A stretch of 64,000 nt of DNA, from positions 1 through 64,000 of the forward strand of contig NZ_FKII01000046.1 of assembly GCF_900078745.1 (NCBI RefSeq), written 5' to 3'. The stretch comes from Candidatus Ichthyocystis sparus. Lineage in GTDB: Bacteria; Pseudomonadota; Gammaproteobacteria; Burkholderiales; 2013Ark19i. The translations under genes were made by a program, and so were the position numbers. Below the pieces are notes generated by a model. That model was not told where the DNA came from. It did not search any database and was given only the letters and a program-made list of their open reading frames with translations. Shown here piece by piece: positions 19,967-29,499 of this stretch. Within the stretch, counting starts at the first letter, position 1, and each line of letters begins with the position of its first letter.

Positions 19967-20395
19967 ATGTTTAGTAGGTGTTTCTGTTTTGGTGGAGGAG
20001 GGGGTACCGATTCTCCTGATGGAGTTTCTTCTGCTCGTGAGGAAGAATATTGTGCTGTTTTTCTTGGAGAAGAACCAGCTGTTTCTTCTTCTGAGGAGCA
20101 TTCTACTGCGGTGGTACATGCTCCGTGGGCAGGAGAAGGCCCTCTTAAGGGTACTGGACAAGAGTCAGTTGATCTTGATCATGGTCCTGTACCGACTACT
20201 CTTGAAATTTCGACTCAACTTGGAGGATGTGGGAGTGTTGCGTTTTCTTGTCCTGTAGGTTCGATTGGTCATGGTCCTGATCCTGGTCCTGAGGTTTTTA
20301 GCAAGCTTGTTATTTCAGTTCCGTTGGATGTGCCTAGGCCGAGGTGTGAGCATGTTCGTGTGGTACACCCAGTAAGGGGTGTTGTCGATGAGTGA
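19967..20395 (+). CDS. Small Gly/Pro-rich protein of unknown function
   Basis: 142 residues from ATG 19967, preceded by GAGGG six bases upstream. The frame is open back to 19883, but that start has no such site. The N-terminus is Cys/Gly-rich (MFSRCFCFGGGGG) and could be lipidated or membrane-associated. The rest is acidic, then Gly/Pro/Val-rich with repeated HGPxP elements (LDHGPVPTT, GHGPDPGPE). No transmembrane helix, repeat domain or catalytic motif. It lies between two other low-complexity genes on the same strand. I do not recognise the family, and protein-level reality is uncertain. Confidence 0.4.
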   Translation: MFSRCFCFGGGGGTDSPDGVSSAREEEYCAVFLGEEPAVSSSEEHSTAVVHAPWAGEGPLKGTGQESVDLDHGPVPTTLEISTQLGGCGSVAFSCPVGSIGHGPDPGPEVFSKLVISVPLDVPRPRCEHVRVVHPVRGVVDE

Positions 20396-21068
20396 ATTTT
20401 GTAAGTCTTTGGTACCTCGGGGCTCTTGTGGTAATTTTTGCTGTTTTTTTGTGTTGCTGTAACAGATGGAGGGAGTTTTTTTGGCATCTCACGTCGGTTT
20501 TTGTTCGTATTTTTGTGTTTATGTGAGGGATAGTTTTGTAGTGTTCAGAATATTTTGTGGCTCGTTTTTAAAGTGTTTACTGTTATTATTTTTGTTTGTG
20601 TATTATTTGTGTATTATCACTGTCAGGGTTGCTGTTTGTTTTTGAAATGGATTGTCCTTAGTTACTTACAAAATTGTGGAAGTTATGATATAAATTATTG
20701 TTAAAGATAGTGAAAAATTATCTAACTTAGGTGATGTGGTTTTTTAAATTAATAGCATTCACATCTTATCAAGGTGGTTGGTTTGTCGATAAATTTGCAC
20801 TTTAACATGCAGATGGGTGAGGGTACTCTTTGTCACGTATTCCCTACCATGAAAATCATTAAGAGTACTGGTTTCTTGTGGTTGTTGTTTTTTATAACTT
20901 TTGATCAACTATTGTTGCACTTTATTTCACATAAAAAAATAAAAGTGGTGCTGGTAGTCGATTGGTGTCAGTAGATCTGTGTTGGATGTTTTGCTTGTGC
21001 GCTCTTTGTGGTTGTGTTTGTATCCAAGGTTTAATTAATAATAATTAGGATGTTGTTGGAGGTGTCGG
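20396..21068. other. Intergenic region, no gene seen
   Basis: The plus strand is G+T-rich. A 66-residue frame at 20774-20974 has no supporting site. The last bases carry GGAGG at 21058-21062, the ribosome site of the next gene. Confidence 0.35.
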
Positions 21069-22553
21069 GTGTATCCTAGTCTTCGGGGGATTGGTTCTTC
21101 TTGTAACGCTTCACAAGAGGGACAGAGTGAGACTCAGTCGAGTGATGGTGATTGTTCTGTTGGAGGTGTTAGTTCACTTTCTCAAGTGGTTGTTGATGAT
21201 TTTGGAAGAGGTGGTGCTGTTGAGAGTACAAGCGTAGATGTTGCTACTTCCCTTGCTACGAGCAGTGCAAGTGGTTCCTCTGAGCCAATAAGGGCTGGTA
21301 TTTCATCTTTTTCTTCGCCTGTCTCTTCTAGAATAATTAGAAGGGTGGATGTCCCACCTGTTTCTTCGCCTGGTCCTTCTAGAATAGTTAGAAGGATGGA
21401 TGTCCCTCCACCTGTTTCTTCGCCTGGCTCTTCTAGAATAATTAGAAGGGTTGATGTCCCTCCACCTGTTTTTTCGCCTGGCTCTTCTAGAATAGTTAGA
21501 AGGGTAGATGTTCCGCCACCTGACTTTTATGGCATGGTTAGAAGGGAGGATGTCTCTTCGTCTGATTCTGTATCCTCTGCTATTGGCCGCTTGTCCCTAC
21601 ATGAGTATGATGTACCCACAAGGAGGGGTCCATCTTATCCGCCTCCTCCAATCCCAACGCTTGTTGAAACTGATTACGTATTTTTTGGTTTTTGTGCTTC
21701 TGACTCTTGTCACTATGCTGCTTCGGAGTTGGGGTCTGGATTGGTTAGCGATAATCCATTGTACGCTGGTATTTTGGGTCCTACGTTTGGTGGTGATTAT
21801 GGACTTTTAAATATGGATGGATTGAGTGAAGGTGGTTTACCCTCATCCTCTTCTTATGAGGAGGTTGGGAGTCTTGTTTCTACGGGCTCAGTGAGTTGTG
21901 CGTCATTTGAAGGGGTTCCTCTACTACCTATATCGTCATCACCTCAATTGAGAGGTGCAGTTGGTGAAGAGAGTCCAATTTGTTCTGGTGGTAGTGGATA
22001 TGCACCTACTTCTTCTGGCACAGGGGTAGATGTTTCGTCTGATTGTGTGTATATGTTACCTGATGTTGGCCGTGCGTTACAACATTGTGACGTACCTACA
22101 AGAAGGGGACCATCTTTTCCACCTCCTCCAATCCCAGTAGTTGTTGAAAGTGATTACATGTCTTTTGGCGCCTGTGCTCCTGCTTCTTGTGTCTCTGCTT
22201 CTGCTTCTTGTCACTATGCTGTCTCGGAGTTGGGGTCTGCTTCGGTGAGTTGTAACCCGATATATGCTAGTGGTCTTGGCCTTATGCTCGGCGATGGTGG
22301 CGGTTGTTTAGATATGGATGGATTGAGTGAAGGCGGCTTTTCCTCTTCCTCCACGTCCTCTTCTTGTGAGGAGGTGGTTGGGCATAATTCGCCTGTAAGC
22401 GAGATGAGTCATACATTATTTGTAGGACGTTCTCTACCTCTTGTGCCGTTATCATCACCTCAATTGGGGAGAGAAGCTGGTGAGGAAAATATACTTTGTT
22501 CTGGTGATGATAGTGGTTCTAGTGGTAAGACTATTTACGAAGAGGTTGATTGA
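21069..22553 (+). CDS. Low-complexity effector candidate with two [FY]PPPP motifs and YEEV motifs
   Basis: 494 residues from GTG 21069 (GGAGG six bases upstream). Residues 1-80 are Ser/Gly-rich. At 83-160 there are five short repeats of the form SSRI(I/V)RRVDVPPP. A long duplication follows: 177-266 and 337-436 share the order DVPTRRGPS(Y/F)PPPPIP, (T/S)DY..FG.CA, CHYA.SELGS, NP(L/I)YA, MDGLSEGG, then EEV. YPPPP is at 190-194 and FPPPP at 350-354, matching the EVH1 ligand consensus used by Listeria ActA to bind Ena/VASP. YEEV occurs at 263-266 and IYEEVD at the extreme C-terminus, close to the pYEEI ligand of Src-type SH2 domains. No membrane helix. Motifs and repeats are seen directly; host cytoskeletal or SH2 binding is inference. 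Confidence 0.65.
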   Translation: MYPSLRGIGSSCNASQEGQSETQSSDGDCSVGGVSSLSQVVVDDFGRGGAVESTSVDVATSLATSSASGSSEPIRAGISSFSSPVSSRIIRRVDVPPVSSPGPSRIVRRMDVPPPVSSPGSSRIIRRVDVPPPVFSPGSSRIVRRVDVPPPDFYGMVRREDVSSSDSVSSAIGRLSLHEYDVPTRRGPSYPPPPIPTLVETDYVFFGFCASDSCHYAASELGSGLVSDNPLYAGILGPTFGGDYGLLNMDGLSEGGLPSSSSYEEVGSLVSTGSVSCASFEGVPLLPISSSPQLRGAVGEESPICSGGSGYAPTSSGTGVDVSSDCVYMLPDVGRALQHCDVPTRRGPSFPPPPIPVVVESDYMSFGACAPASCVSASASCHYAVSELGSASVSCNPIYASGLGLMLGDGGGCLDMDGLSEGGFSSSSTSSSCEEVVGHNSPVSEMSHTLFVGRSLPLVPLSSPQLGREAGEENILCSGDDSGSSGKTIYEEVD

Positions 22554-24123
22554 TTAGTAAGTGTTCATTGTTACACTTATGTTGTACGGTGTGGCCGCCC
22601 TGATTTTTATTCTATTTTGTAGATGTGTTGTGTATGTTATTTGTTGTTCGTGGGCACTGGGCTGAGTAGTTATATTTTTTGTAACAGCTGTTGTTGTTTG
22701 TTGGGTGTTTTTTTGTTGAGTAGGCCTTAATATTGACTATGGTGCTGTAGATATGTTGGTTAGTTTTGGTTGAGAGTAGTATTGATTTGCTTAGTGTTGT
22801 GATTTCTTACGGTTGCTGTTTGTTGATTTCAATGGTGTGCCGAGCTTTGGAGTTTTTGTTTCTAATGATTTTATTATAGTGTTTCTTGTCTTATGCAGTT
22901 TTTTAGTGCTGAGTTATTCGTGATCAACGTCTCTACATCTCGTGTATAGTGTGTGGCCGTTTTTGGCGTTGCATTATTGCGTAGTAAAAATAAATTAAAT
23001 TAAGATAAAATTGTTCACCTACGATATGCTATTCGTATATGACACGCTGCTGCGCTTGTTCGTTTATCGCGATCCTATAGTATCGTGTTCGTGATTGTAA
23101 TTATTTTTGTTGGTTGATATTGGTTATTACTCGTGTTTTAGGAAACAATCTTTAGTGTATCTTCACACGTTTGTTAATGATGAATATACCATAAGCACCG
23201 CTCGACACTCTATCGTATGTAGAGTGGTGATTGTGTAGTGGTTATGCAGTGATAACTGTATTAGTATCGTTAGTTATAGCTTTTTAGTTAAGTTACATGC
23301 AATATTGTATGCTCCTATCTTCAAATAGCCATATGCGCTTTCCTAATTTGGCAATTTTAGTGATGATTATTAGGATACTTGTTGAATTTGATGTGCAAGC
23401 GGCGATGTTTGTTCAACATGTTACCTATGGTCATTAGCCTAGGAATAAAGTGCATAACGGTGCTTTGTTTTTTAGATAGCGATAAATTTGTTGCTACTTT
23501 GGAGATTTAGCTCAATTTTTTGCCTTAACACTTTGCTTTAACACTGACTGTTTGTTGGTAATTTATGTCCTTTGAAGAAAAAGCCAGGTTTTTGCTGTGT
23601 CGGCGTTATATATTATATTTATCTTGGTAGCTTAAGCAATTGATGTATTTTATATATTATTACTTTCTTAATCTATACCACCCTTATTTGACATGCCTTG
23701 AGTATGAACTGAGATCATATGTGAGAAATTTTTATTTTTCATGATACATAATTTTATTTATTTAGAAGAGAATTTAATAAAATATGTTTTGAAGATAAGG
23801 TATCACATAGCATAAATTAGAACAGTTTTGTGTTTGCCTTACTGGTGTTACATACAAATACAATGACAGTCCAGAAATTAGGCTTTTCTATATGACTTCA
23901 TTAAAGTATGCAGATCATCGTCTGACTGAATGATATGGTTCCGGCAATTCGGTTTTGGTAATTTGGCGCACAAATGTCATTGATTATTTTTAGATTTTTT
24001 TGGTTTCAATGTTGTACCCTGGCCCCTCGGGCGTTGTTCGTTTTTGATCGTTCGGGGCGTCGTATGAGTTGTTCGTGTGTATGGAGTACATGCATAAAAA
24101 AATAACAAAAGAGGGTGGGTGTT
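22554..24123. other. 1.57 kb region without a recognised gene
   Basis: All frames are broken and no ORF of useful length exists. The plus strand is G+T-rich in the first half and AT-rich after ~22980. It may hold a fully decayed gene or long regulatory sequence for the 24124 gene. No repeat relationship to other parts was recognised. Confidence 0.35.
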
Positions 24124-25101
24124 ATGAGAGATTGTTCTGGTTCTGGTGGTTATCGTTATGATTTTGATTTTTTTGGTACAGATGAGTCTTCTGACGAAGG
24201 TGGAGGTTTTGAGGATACTTTTTTGGGTTCTTCGGGAAGTTCGGATGACTCAAGTGGAAGTTTTATTTTTCTTAGGGGTGATGGTGGTGGCGAAGGTGGT
24301 GGTGGCTTTACTGGTAGCAGGGAGAGATCTCACTCTGAGGGGGACTGTATGCCGCAATGTGCTGGCGCTTCTAGTGTCATGAGGAGATCTTACTCGGAAG
24401 GTAGCGGCGGTCCGTTCGTTTTAGGGGGTAATGGTCGTATTGTCGATATAAATTGGGGAACAGTTAGAGGCGATAGAATTGGAGTTGCTCCTCCAGGAGG
24501 TGGTTATTCTAGTGATGAGGGTGGTGATTTTGACAGAAGTGATCCTTCTAGACAATGTGTTCGCTCCAGAGGTTCTGGTCGCGGTGATGGCGTTTCTTCT
24601 GGGCGTGGACATTTAGGTCGTGGGCATGGTAGAGGATCAGGATCAATCCTCAGGAGACCGGTTGCTCGTCGTAGTCGCCCCAGAGTTGGTCGTGTTAGCA
24701 GAGGAGATCTTTTTGCTATGGTTGCCGTCCCTAGAGGTGGTGGTCATTCTGATCGTGGGCATTTAGGTCATGAGCGTGGTAGAGGATTGGTCAGGAGGCC
24801 GCGCCCCAGAGGTGGTCGTGTTGGCAGAGAAGAGCTTTTTGCGATGCTTGCCGGCCCTAGGGGTGGTGGTCATTCTGAGCGTGGAGGATTAGGTTCTGAT
24901 CGTGGACATTTAGGTCATGATCGTGGAGGATTAGGTTCTGACGGAGGATTCTCTGGGAGACCGGTTACTAGCCGCTCCGGAGGTAGTGGTCGTAATGATA
25001 GAGCTGGTTTTAACAGAGATGATTATTCTAGGCAGCCAGTTGTGCGCCGCAGTGGTGGTAATCGTCGTGGTGGTGGTTCTGGGCGAAGAGGAATGAGCTA
25101 A
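24124..25101 (+). CDS. Arg/Gly-rich RSY-motif protein (block 1)
   Basis: 325 residues from ATG 24124 with GAGGG about eight bases upstream; a GTG at 24115 overlaps that site. The N-terminus is acidic, Ser/Gly-rich. RERSHSEG (66-73) and MRRSYSEG (86-93) match the RSY motif of the 28003 and 31703 genes, and IVDINWGTV (106-114) matches their (I/L)DIDW/CIDWDTV element, so the three are paralogues. From ~125 the protein is dominated by RG/RGG, GHLGH and GRGR repeats, including two copies of GRV.R..LFAM.A.PRGGGHS. No membrane helix. RGG tracts are typical of RNA-binding proteins, mostly eukaryotic; any such role here is inference. The gene heads the first of three related blocks. Confidence 0.6.
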   Translation: MRDCSGSGGYRYDFDFFGTDESSDEGGGFEDTFLGSSGSSDDSSGSFIFLRGDGGGEGGGGFTGSRERSHSEGDCMPQCAGASSVMRRSYSEGSGGPFVLGGNGRIVDINWGTVRGDRIGVAPPGGGYSSDEGGDFDRSDPSRQCVRSRGSGRGDGVSSGRGHLGRGHGRGSGSILRRPVARRSRPRVGRVSRGDLFAMVAVPRGGGHSDRGHLGHERGRGLVRRPRPRGGRVGREELFAMLAGPRGGGHSERGGLGSDRGHLGHDRGGLGSDGGFSGRPVTSRSGGSGRNDRAGFNRDDYSRQPVVRRSGGNRRGGGSGRRGMS

Positions 25102-25143
25102 AAAAAGAAGCTGCGCAGTTTTTAAAAGAAGCTGCGCGGTTTT
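25102..25143 (+). repeat. Tandem ~20-base direct repeat just after the stop
   Basis: Two near-identical units in a row, each AAAAGAAGCTGCGC(A/G)G followed by a T run. Each includes the near-palindrome CTGCGCAG. The A-run/GC core/T-run layout right after a stop codon could act as a transcription terminator. Confidence 0.5.
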
Positions 25144-25435
25144 GTGCATGCCTGATGGGGGTGGTGCTACTTGTGTTTTTTTAGGTGGGGATTTGGGGTT
25201 GTTTGAGTGTGAGTGTGGTCGCTTAGTTCCTCTTGGTAAAACAAGCGGGGTGTGAGTTTGTGAGGTGTGGGAGGCAATGAAGGAGTAGGGCTCTTCTTAT
25301 ACCGGCAAGTTTGAGTTGGTTAGTTGGCGATGGTGTTTGCGGTACGTGCGTAGGTTTGTGCTCGTGTCGGCATTTTTGAGATAGCGGGCGTTGTTAGATT
25401 TTTTTGTATGCCCACCCTTGGTGGTAATTAAAGGA

Positions 25436-25905
25436 TGGGACTGTGTTTACTGAAAACGGTGCTCTTCGTGTCTGGTTTTTGTATGTGAATTTGTTCCTAG
25501 GGTATTCTCCTTTGTAGGGTTGTTTGTCCTCTGCTTGTAGTGGCTCCTTTTGTGGCGCTTTTTGTGCAGATGTTAGCGATAATGGAAAAGGGGGGTGCTT
25601 TACTTCAGCATGGTGTGCCTTCAAATTATGCTTCACCTAATTAATTTGCGTTGCTCGGTGAAAAAAGTTAAGAGGTTAGGAGGTGGAGTGTCTCTGTTTC
25701 TGTGTGCCATGTGCTTTTCTAATCCTTTTGTCGGTGGTTGCTTCGATTTTTTTTCTTCTTTCTTATTTTGTTAAATCTTTAGTTGATTGTTTCACTAGCC
25801 GTTGTTTTGCGATGAGTTGTGTGCTGCCATATTTTGTTGTGCAGTTGTTCTTTTGGTCGTTAGAATTAATTTATGCAAGATTACCCAGCATATGGATTAA
25901 TTAGT
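25436..25905 (+). pseudogene. Decayed two-helix membrane gene (block 1 copy of 29035-29499)
   Basis: Aligns along its length with the intact gene at 29035: GTGTTTACTGAAAACG, TGTAGTGGCTCCTTTTGTGG, GCAGATGTTAGC, TTTGCGTTGCTC, TTTTGTTAAATC, TTTTGCGATGAGTTGT, and TTTATGCAAGATTA at the end. Stops and frameshifts break it, leaving only a 73-codon hydrophobic piece (25683-25904) open. No function is expected. Confidence 0.7.
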
Positions 25906-26639
25906 TTTTGTATATTGATTTGCAATGGGCTAATATGTAGGCTATGTAGGCGCGGAGCGAGTGTTTTGTTGGTTCGTTATTATGATGCATGTAATACTTA
26001 TGGAGTTGTTGTTTGTTGTTAGTAAGGTTGCCGGTGGGGGTGTGTTGTATTTCGTGTATTGTAGTTCCTGTAAGCATGAACCTGAGACAACGTTATTAAT
26101 CAATTTTTAATTACTGCAATTCAAAGTAAATAATCTGCAATGTTTAATACTTTCTTTTAAGTAAATCTTACGAAATGTAATTTTTACGGTGCACAAATTG
26201 TTTTGTGCAGTGTACCAATTCTACGATTAGTTTTTGGTGTAATACCGGGTAATTTTACCTAACCTAGTGACGTTTACTTATCCAGCTACAACTTATCTTT
26301 TTATGCTTAGTCATGTCTGTGGATCGACCTTTTTATAAGATGGGCTATACTCTTAATGTTTTTTTATCATAGTCTTTATGCTGCTTATATCTCATAATTC
26401 ACTATATATTCTTATTTATGAACTGTGCTCTGTAAGTATCCTGATATTACTTTCCACAGTATTTACTGTACTGGTGATTATAATTGATGCTCGACTCGCT
26501 TTATCTTACATAGTAGCTCAATTAATACTTAGCGGTTACATTTATTGTCTTTTATGTAACATTACAAATAAGTATTTTGATGGGGCTTTGCTTTTACTAT
26601 ACTAGATGCAGATTGTATATAGGTAGATTTAATTAAGTG
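25906..26639 (+). other. Block 1 inter-gene segment with a decayed hydrophobic ORF
   Basis: Homologous to 29500-30267 and 32881-33660. It contains the shared blocks GCACAAATTG.TTTGTG and TGATTATAATTGATGCTC. The open frame 26378-26605 (75 residues, hydrophobic) covers the segment that corresponds to the small TTG-start frame at 29933-30163. The start region is lost. Confidence 0.5.
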
Positions 26640-27256
26640 TGTCCCAACCTAGACTGATTCTTTTAGCAGTTTTGCAGTATTGAAAAATAAGCAATGCGAC
26701 GATTATTAAAATGGTATGGTAGAGCCAATAGTAAATATATTACACAACGAGTTTCTGAAATTAAATTCTTACCTCATTTATTCCCATATTATGTAAGTAC
26801 TGCTACCATAGATTGTGATTAGTCTATCAATATTGCTATGTAATGTAGATGTTGTAAGGGCTGTATTATTTAGGAATCACGTCTGCTTTAGAGAGACTGT
26901 CGTGGTGGTGATTTATGTATATTGATATTCTGTTAATTTACTACTCTATTTTTGCGGTATTTGTTCTTCTTAATTATGCCAACATACAAAGCATTTATCT
27001 TCTGAACTTTTAACTATTGTGATGCGTATTGGTTTGATGATTTTTCCTATTTTACTATAATGACTACTTCGTATTTTATTGGGAAAAAAGTTGCTGAAAT
27101 TGAAAGATGGTACTACTTATATTTGCTTCTAATACACAAGGCAAAACTATTAGAGCAAGATAAGGGAGATTTTCATAGAGACCTAGATTAGGCAATATAA
27201 GTGGTATAGAAAAGCAAATGAAGGAAATTGATTTAATTCTAACAACTAATCCATAA
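26640..27256 (+). pseudogene. Decayed Inc-like gene (block 1 copy of 30280-30915)
   Basis: Matches the intact gene from AGACTGATTCTTTTAGCAGT through ATTACACAACGAGTTTCTGAA, TCTTCTTAATTATG.CAACAT, ATTTTATTGGGAAAAAAGTTG and GCAAATGAAGGAA.TTGATTTAA to the end. Numerous in-frame stops and indels are present. No coding capacity is expected. Confidence 0.75.
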
Positions 27257-28002
27257 ATACCCAACTATTACTATAATCAATGAAAAACAGTACCTACTGT
27301 TACGCCGTACACGTTGTCAGATATGTCTCGCTATTACTAATAAACACTACTAAATTCTAAATTTTTAGTTACGTATTAAGTTTTAATAAACATTTGGTAG
27401 AGTCATTCTTTGATATGTTATAGATAGTTGTTTCACCTAATGTGTAATACTTATTTACTGTTATCTGCAAGCAATATTTGAATTTTCTACTGTTTTTTTG
27501 GAAATTTAGTTCATACTATTTTATTTACGGTTGTTAATTTTTTGTGTTTTTGGTCTGGCAGTTACAAATTTGTTAATAATTTATATCATTTGAATAAATA
27601 TTTGAATTTATTATGATAATATTACCTTTTGTGTGACTTAAATTCTTGTTATCTATTGCCATTTTATTTGTTGCAGGCACACATGTTTTTGTTGCGATAT
27701 CATTTTTGTTAGATGGCGATGGTTTTTTATGATTTTTAGGACAATGTTTTGAATAGCAGATGGTATATGCCCTAATTACCAGATAGTTATTTGTTATACC
27801 GGTGTTGTACGCGATGCTAGCTAAGCACTCAGGTTATATACTTATGAAGTATTGCTACTTGAATAATACAATTTTACTCTGGTAGTTTGTTAAACTGATG
27901 TTGTTAAATATTTCGATTTTTCCTGGAGCAGCACGGGGATGTTTTGCTTTTTGCTGATTAGTATAAGACAAGTACAACAATAAACTAAAAAGGATGGATG
28001 CT
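27257..28002. other. AT-rich region upstream of block 2
   Basis: No gene. About 27840-27915 and the last ~40 bases before the start (ACAACAATAAACTAAAA) recur before the block 3 gene at about 31550-31700, so this is a duplicated upstream (promoter) region for the Gly-rich genes. Confidence 0.5.
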
Positions 28003-28896
28003 ATGAATATTGTGCCTTATGTTGGTGGCGGCAATGGAGGTAATGGTGCTGAGGAAGATGATGGAGGTGCAGTAGGCAATGCTGGAAATCGTAGCCCACT
28101 TATTGCTTCTAGAGGCGTGAGGTCTCTTCGTGGTAGAGGTAATCGTGGTGGTGGTGGTTTGTCCCGGCTCGATGGAGGTGGTGGTGGTGTTCGTCAGAGG
28201 TCATACACCACTAGTGGTGGCAGTGGGCATGGGATGTTTGATTTATCCCAAGGTGGTGGTGGGCGTGGTGTTCGTCAGAGATCTTACACCTCTAGTGGCG
28301 AGTTGCGGCATGTAAGATTTGATTTATCGACTCATACGGGCGGTGATGATGTTGTTCATCAGGGGTCTTCCGCTAGAGGTGGTAGGGGTCATGAAGATTT
28401 TGATTTATCCCAAGGTGGTGGTGCTCGTCAGAGATCTTACACCTTTGGTGGTGGTGGGTTACAGCATGTAAGATTTGATGTACCGTCTCATACGGGCGGT
28501 GGTGGTGTTCGTCAGGGGTCTTTCGCTAGTGGTGGTAGTGATGATCAAGGAGTGTTTGGTTTACCTCATACGGGCGGTGGTGATGGTGTTCGTCAGAGAT
28601 CTTACACCTTTGGTGGTGGGCATGGGGTATTCGATTTATCCCAGGCTAGTGGAGGTGCTGGTGTTCGTCGTAGGTCTTACACAGTTAGTGGTGGTGGGGG
28701 TGTGATTTTGCTAGATAGTCGGGGGGGAGGAGATTTTTGTATAGATTGGGATACGGTTGTAGATAGAGGTGTAGGATTAGAAGAGTGTGCGCATCCAGTT
28801 CCCGTTGCTAGGCCGGCTCCAACCGAGGTTATTATGACCAGGAGGAGTAGGGGTGCCATGATCGTGTCTAGGTTACTTAGGTTTTTTAGGAGGTAG
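28003..28896 (+). CDS. Gly-rich protein with RxRSYT repeats (block 2)
   Basis: 297 residues from ATG 28003, the codon that aligns with the start of the 31703 paralogue (MNIVPYGG); AAGGA precedes it. ATG 27994 would overlap the ribosome site. The centre has seven units of ~27-37 residues with Gly-rich linkers. Five contain RSYT (66-69, 93-96, 144-147, 199-202, 224-227), each preceded by RQ or RR so that RxRxxT is formed. Two units have the degenerate forms QGSSA and QGSFA. Units alternate with (M/V)FDLSQ and VRFDL elements. CIDWDTV (246-252) and a basic C-terminus (RRSRGAMIVSRLLRFFRR) are shared with 31703. No membrane helix. The RxRxxT pattern equals the consensus of host AGC/Akt kinases; phosphorylation is inference. 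Confidence 0.65.
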   Translation: MNIVPYVGGGNGGNGAEEDDGGAVGNAGNRSPLIASRGVRSLRGRGNRGGGGLSRLDGGGGGVRQRSYTTSGGSGHGMFDLSQGGGGRGVRQRSYTSSGELRHVRFDLSTHTGGDDVVHQGSSARGGRGHEDFDLSQGGGARQRSYTFGGGGLQHVRFDVPSHTGGGGVRQGSFASGGSDDQGVFGLPHTGGGDGVRQRSYTFGGGHGVFDLSQASGGAGVRRRSYTVSGGGGVILLDSRGGGDFCIDWDTVVDRGVGLEECAHPVPVARPAPTEVIMTRRSRGAMIVSRLLRFFRR

Positions 28897-28913
28897 GTTT
28901 CGTGTGTTTATTG

Positions 28914-28950
28914 TATGTACGTGCCATGGTTGGTCTATGTCACGTACATA
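28914..28950 (+). terminator. Conserved hairpin after the block 2 Gly-rich gene
   Basis: A 10-bp perfect stem TATGTACGTG/CACGTACATA continues, after one mismatch, with CAT/ATG and a 9-base loop. The same hairpin follows the block 3 paralogue (32252-32289), where ATG is replaced by GTG, which still pairs by wobble. No T run follows, so it may be an mRNA-stabilising or attenuation element rather than a simple terminator. Confidence 0.5.
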
Positions 28951-29034
28951 TTCATGTTATGAAATAGCTGCGTGATGCATTTATTTTTTTATTAGTGTTC
29001 GTGTGTTCTTGGGCTCCTTAATAATAATTAAAAT

Positions 29035-29499
29035 ATGAGAGTGTTTGTGATTACTAAAAACAAAGCGTCCTACCAACCTTTTGTAGAGGATTTTGTTCCC
29101 CCTTGTTCAGAAGGTGATGGCGTCGTTTTATGCATGCTTGGTTCTGATAGTTCACCTTGTGAAAGTTGTTTAGGCCTTGCTTCTAGTGGCTTTTTTTCTG
29201 GTGCTTGTTATGCAGATACTAGCAATTATTGTAAAGAAGGTTTATGTCCTAGTATGTCTTCAAATTATTCTTTGTTAAGTAGCTTGCGTTGCTCAATTAA
29301 AAGAGTTAATGAAGGTGGGGATGCATTGTCTTCGTTTTTATGTAGTCTCTCGATCTTTTTGTTAGCGGTTGCTGTGATTCTTTTTATTATATCTTTAGTT
29401 GGTTATTTTACTAATCGTTATTTTGTGACGAGTTGTATACTGTCATGTCTTAGTGCTGCTGCTCTTTTGGCTGCTAGCATTATTTTATGCAAGATTTAG
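29035..29499 (+). CDS. Cys-rich two-helix membrane protein (block 2)
   Basis: 154 residues. N-terminus 1-100 is polar with many Cys (PPCSEGDG, SSPCESCLG, YCKEGLCPS). A hydrophobic helix at ~102-122, the short link GYFTNRYFVTS and a second helix at ~134-153 end the protein. The helix-loop-helix layout fits the Inc-like group, though the loop differs from the I-x-I-P/Q-G type. No signal peptide. The ribosome site before ATG 29035 is weak (TAATAATTAAAAT). It is the only open copy of three (decayed at 25436-25905 and 32374-32880). Its frame has stayed open while both sisters decayed, which argues that it is used. Function unknown. Confidence 0.6.
   Translation: MRVFVITKNKASYQPFVEDFVPPCSEGDGVVLCMLGSDSSPCESCLGLASSGFFSGACYADTSNYCKEGLCPSMSSNYSLLSSLRCSIKRVNEGGDALSSFLCSLSIFLLAVAVILFIISLVGYFTNRYFVTSCILSCLSAAALLAASIILCKI

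Noticed and set aside
19808..20161. Basic 117-residue minus-strand ORF (RRRNSWFFSKK...)
   Set aside because: Its composition is the complement of a Glu/Ser-rich plus frame, and it has no ribosome site; the plus gene at 19967 has one.
28003..28896. Repeats in the Gly-rich gene considered as a CRISPR-like array
   Set aside because: The repeats are in frame, vary in length and sequence, and encode RSYT units; no constant repeat/spacer pattern and no cas genes.
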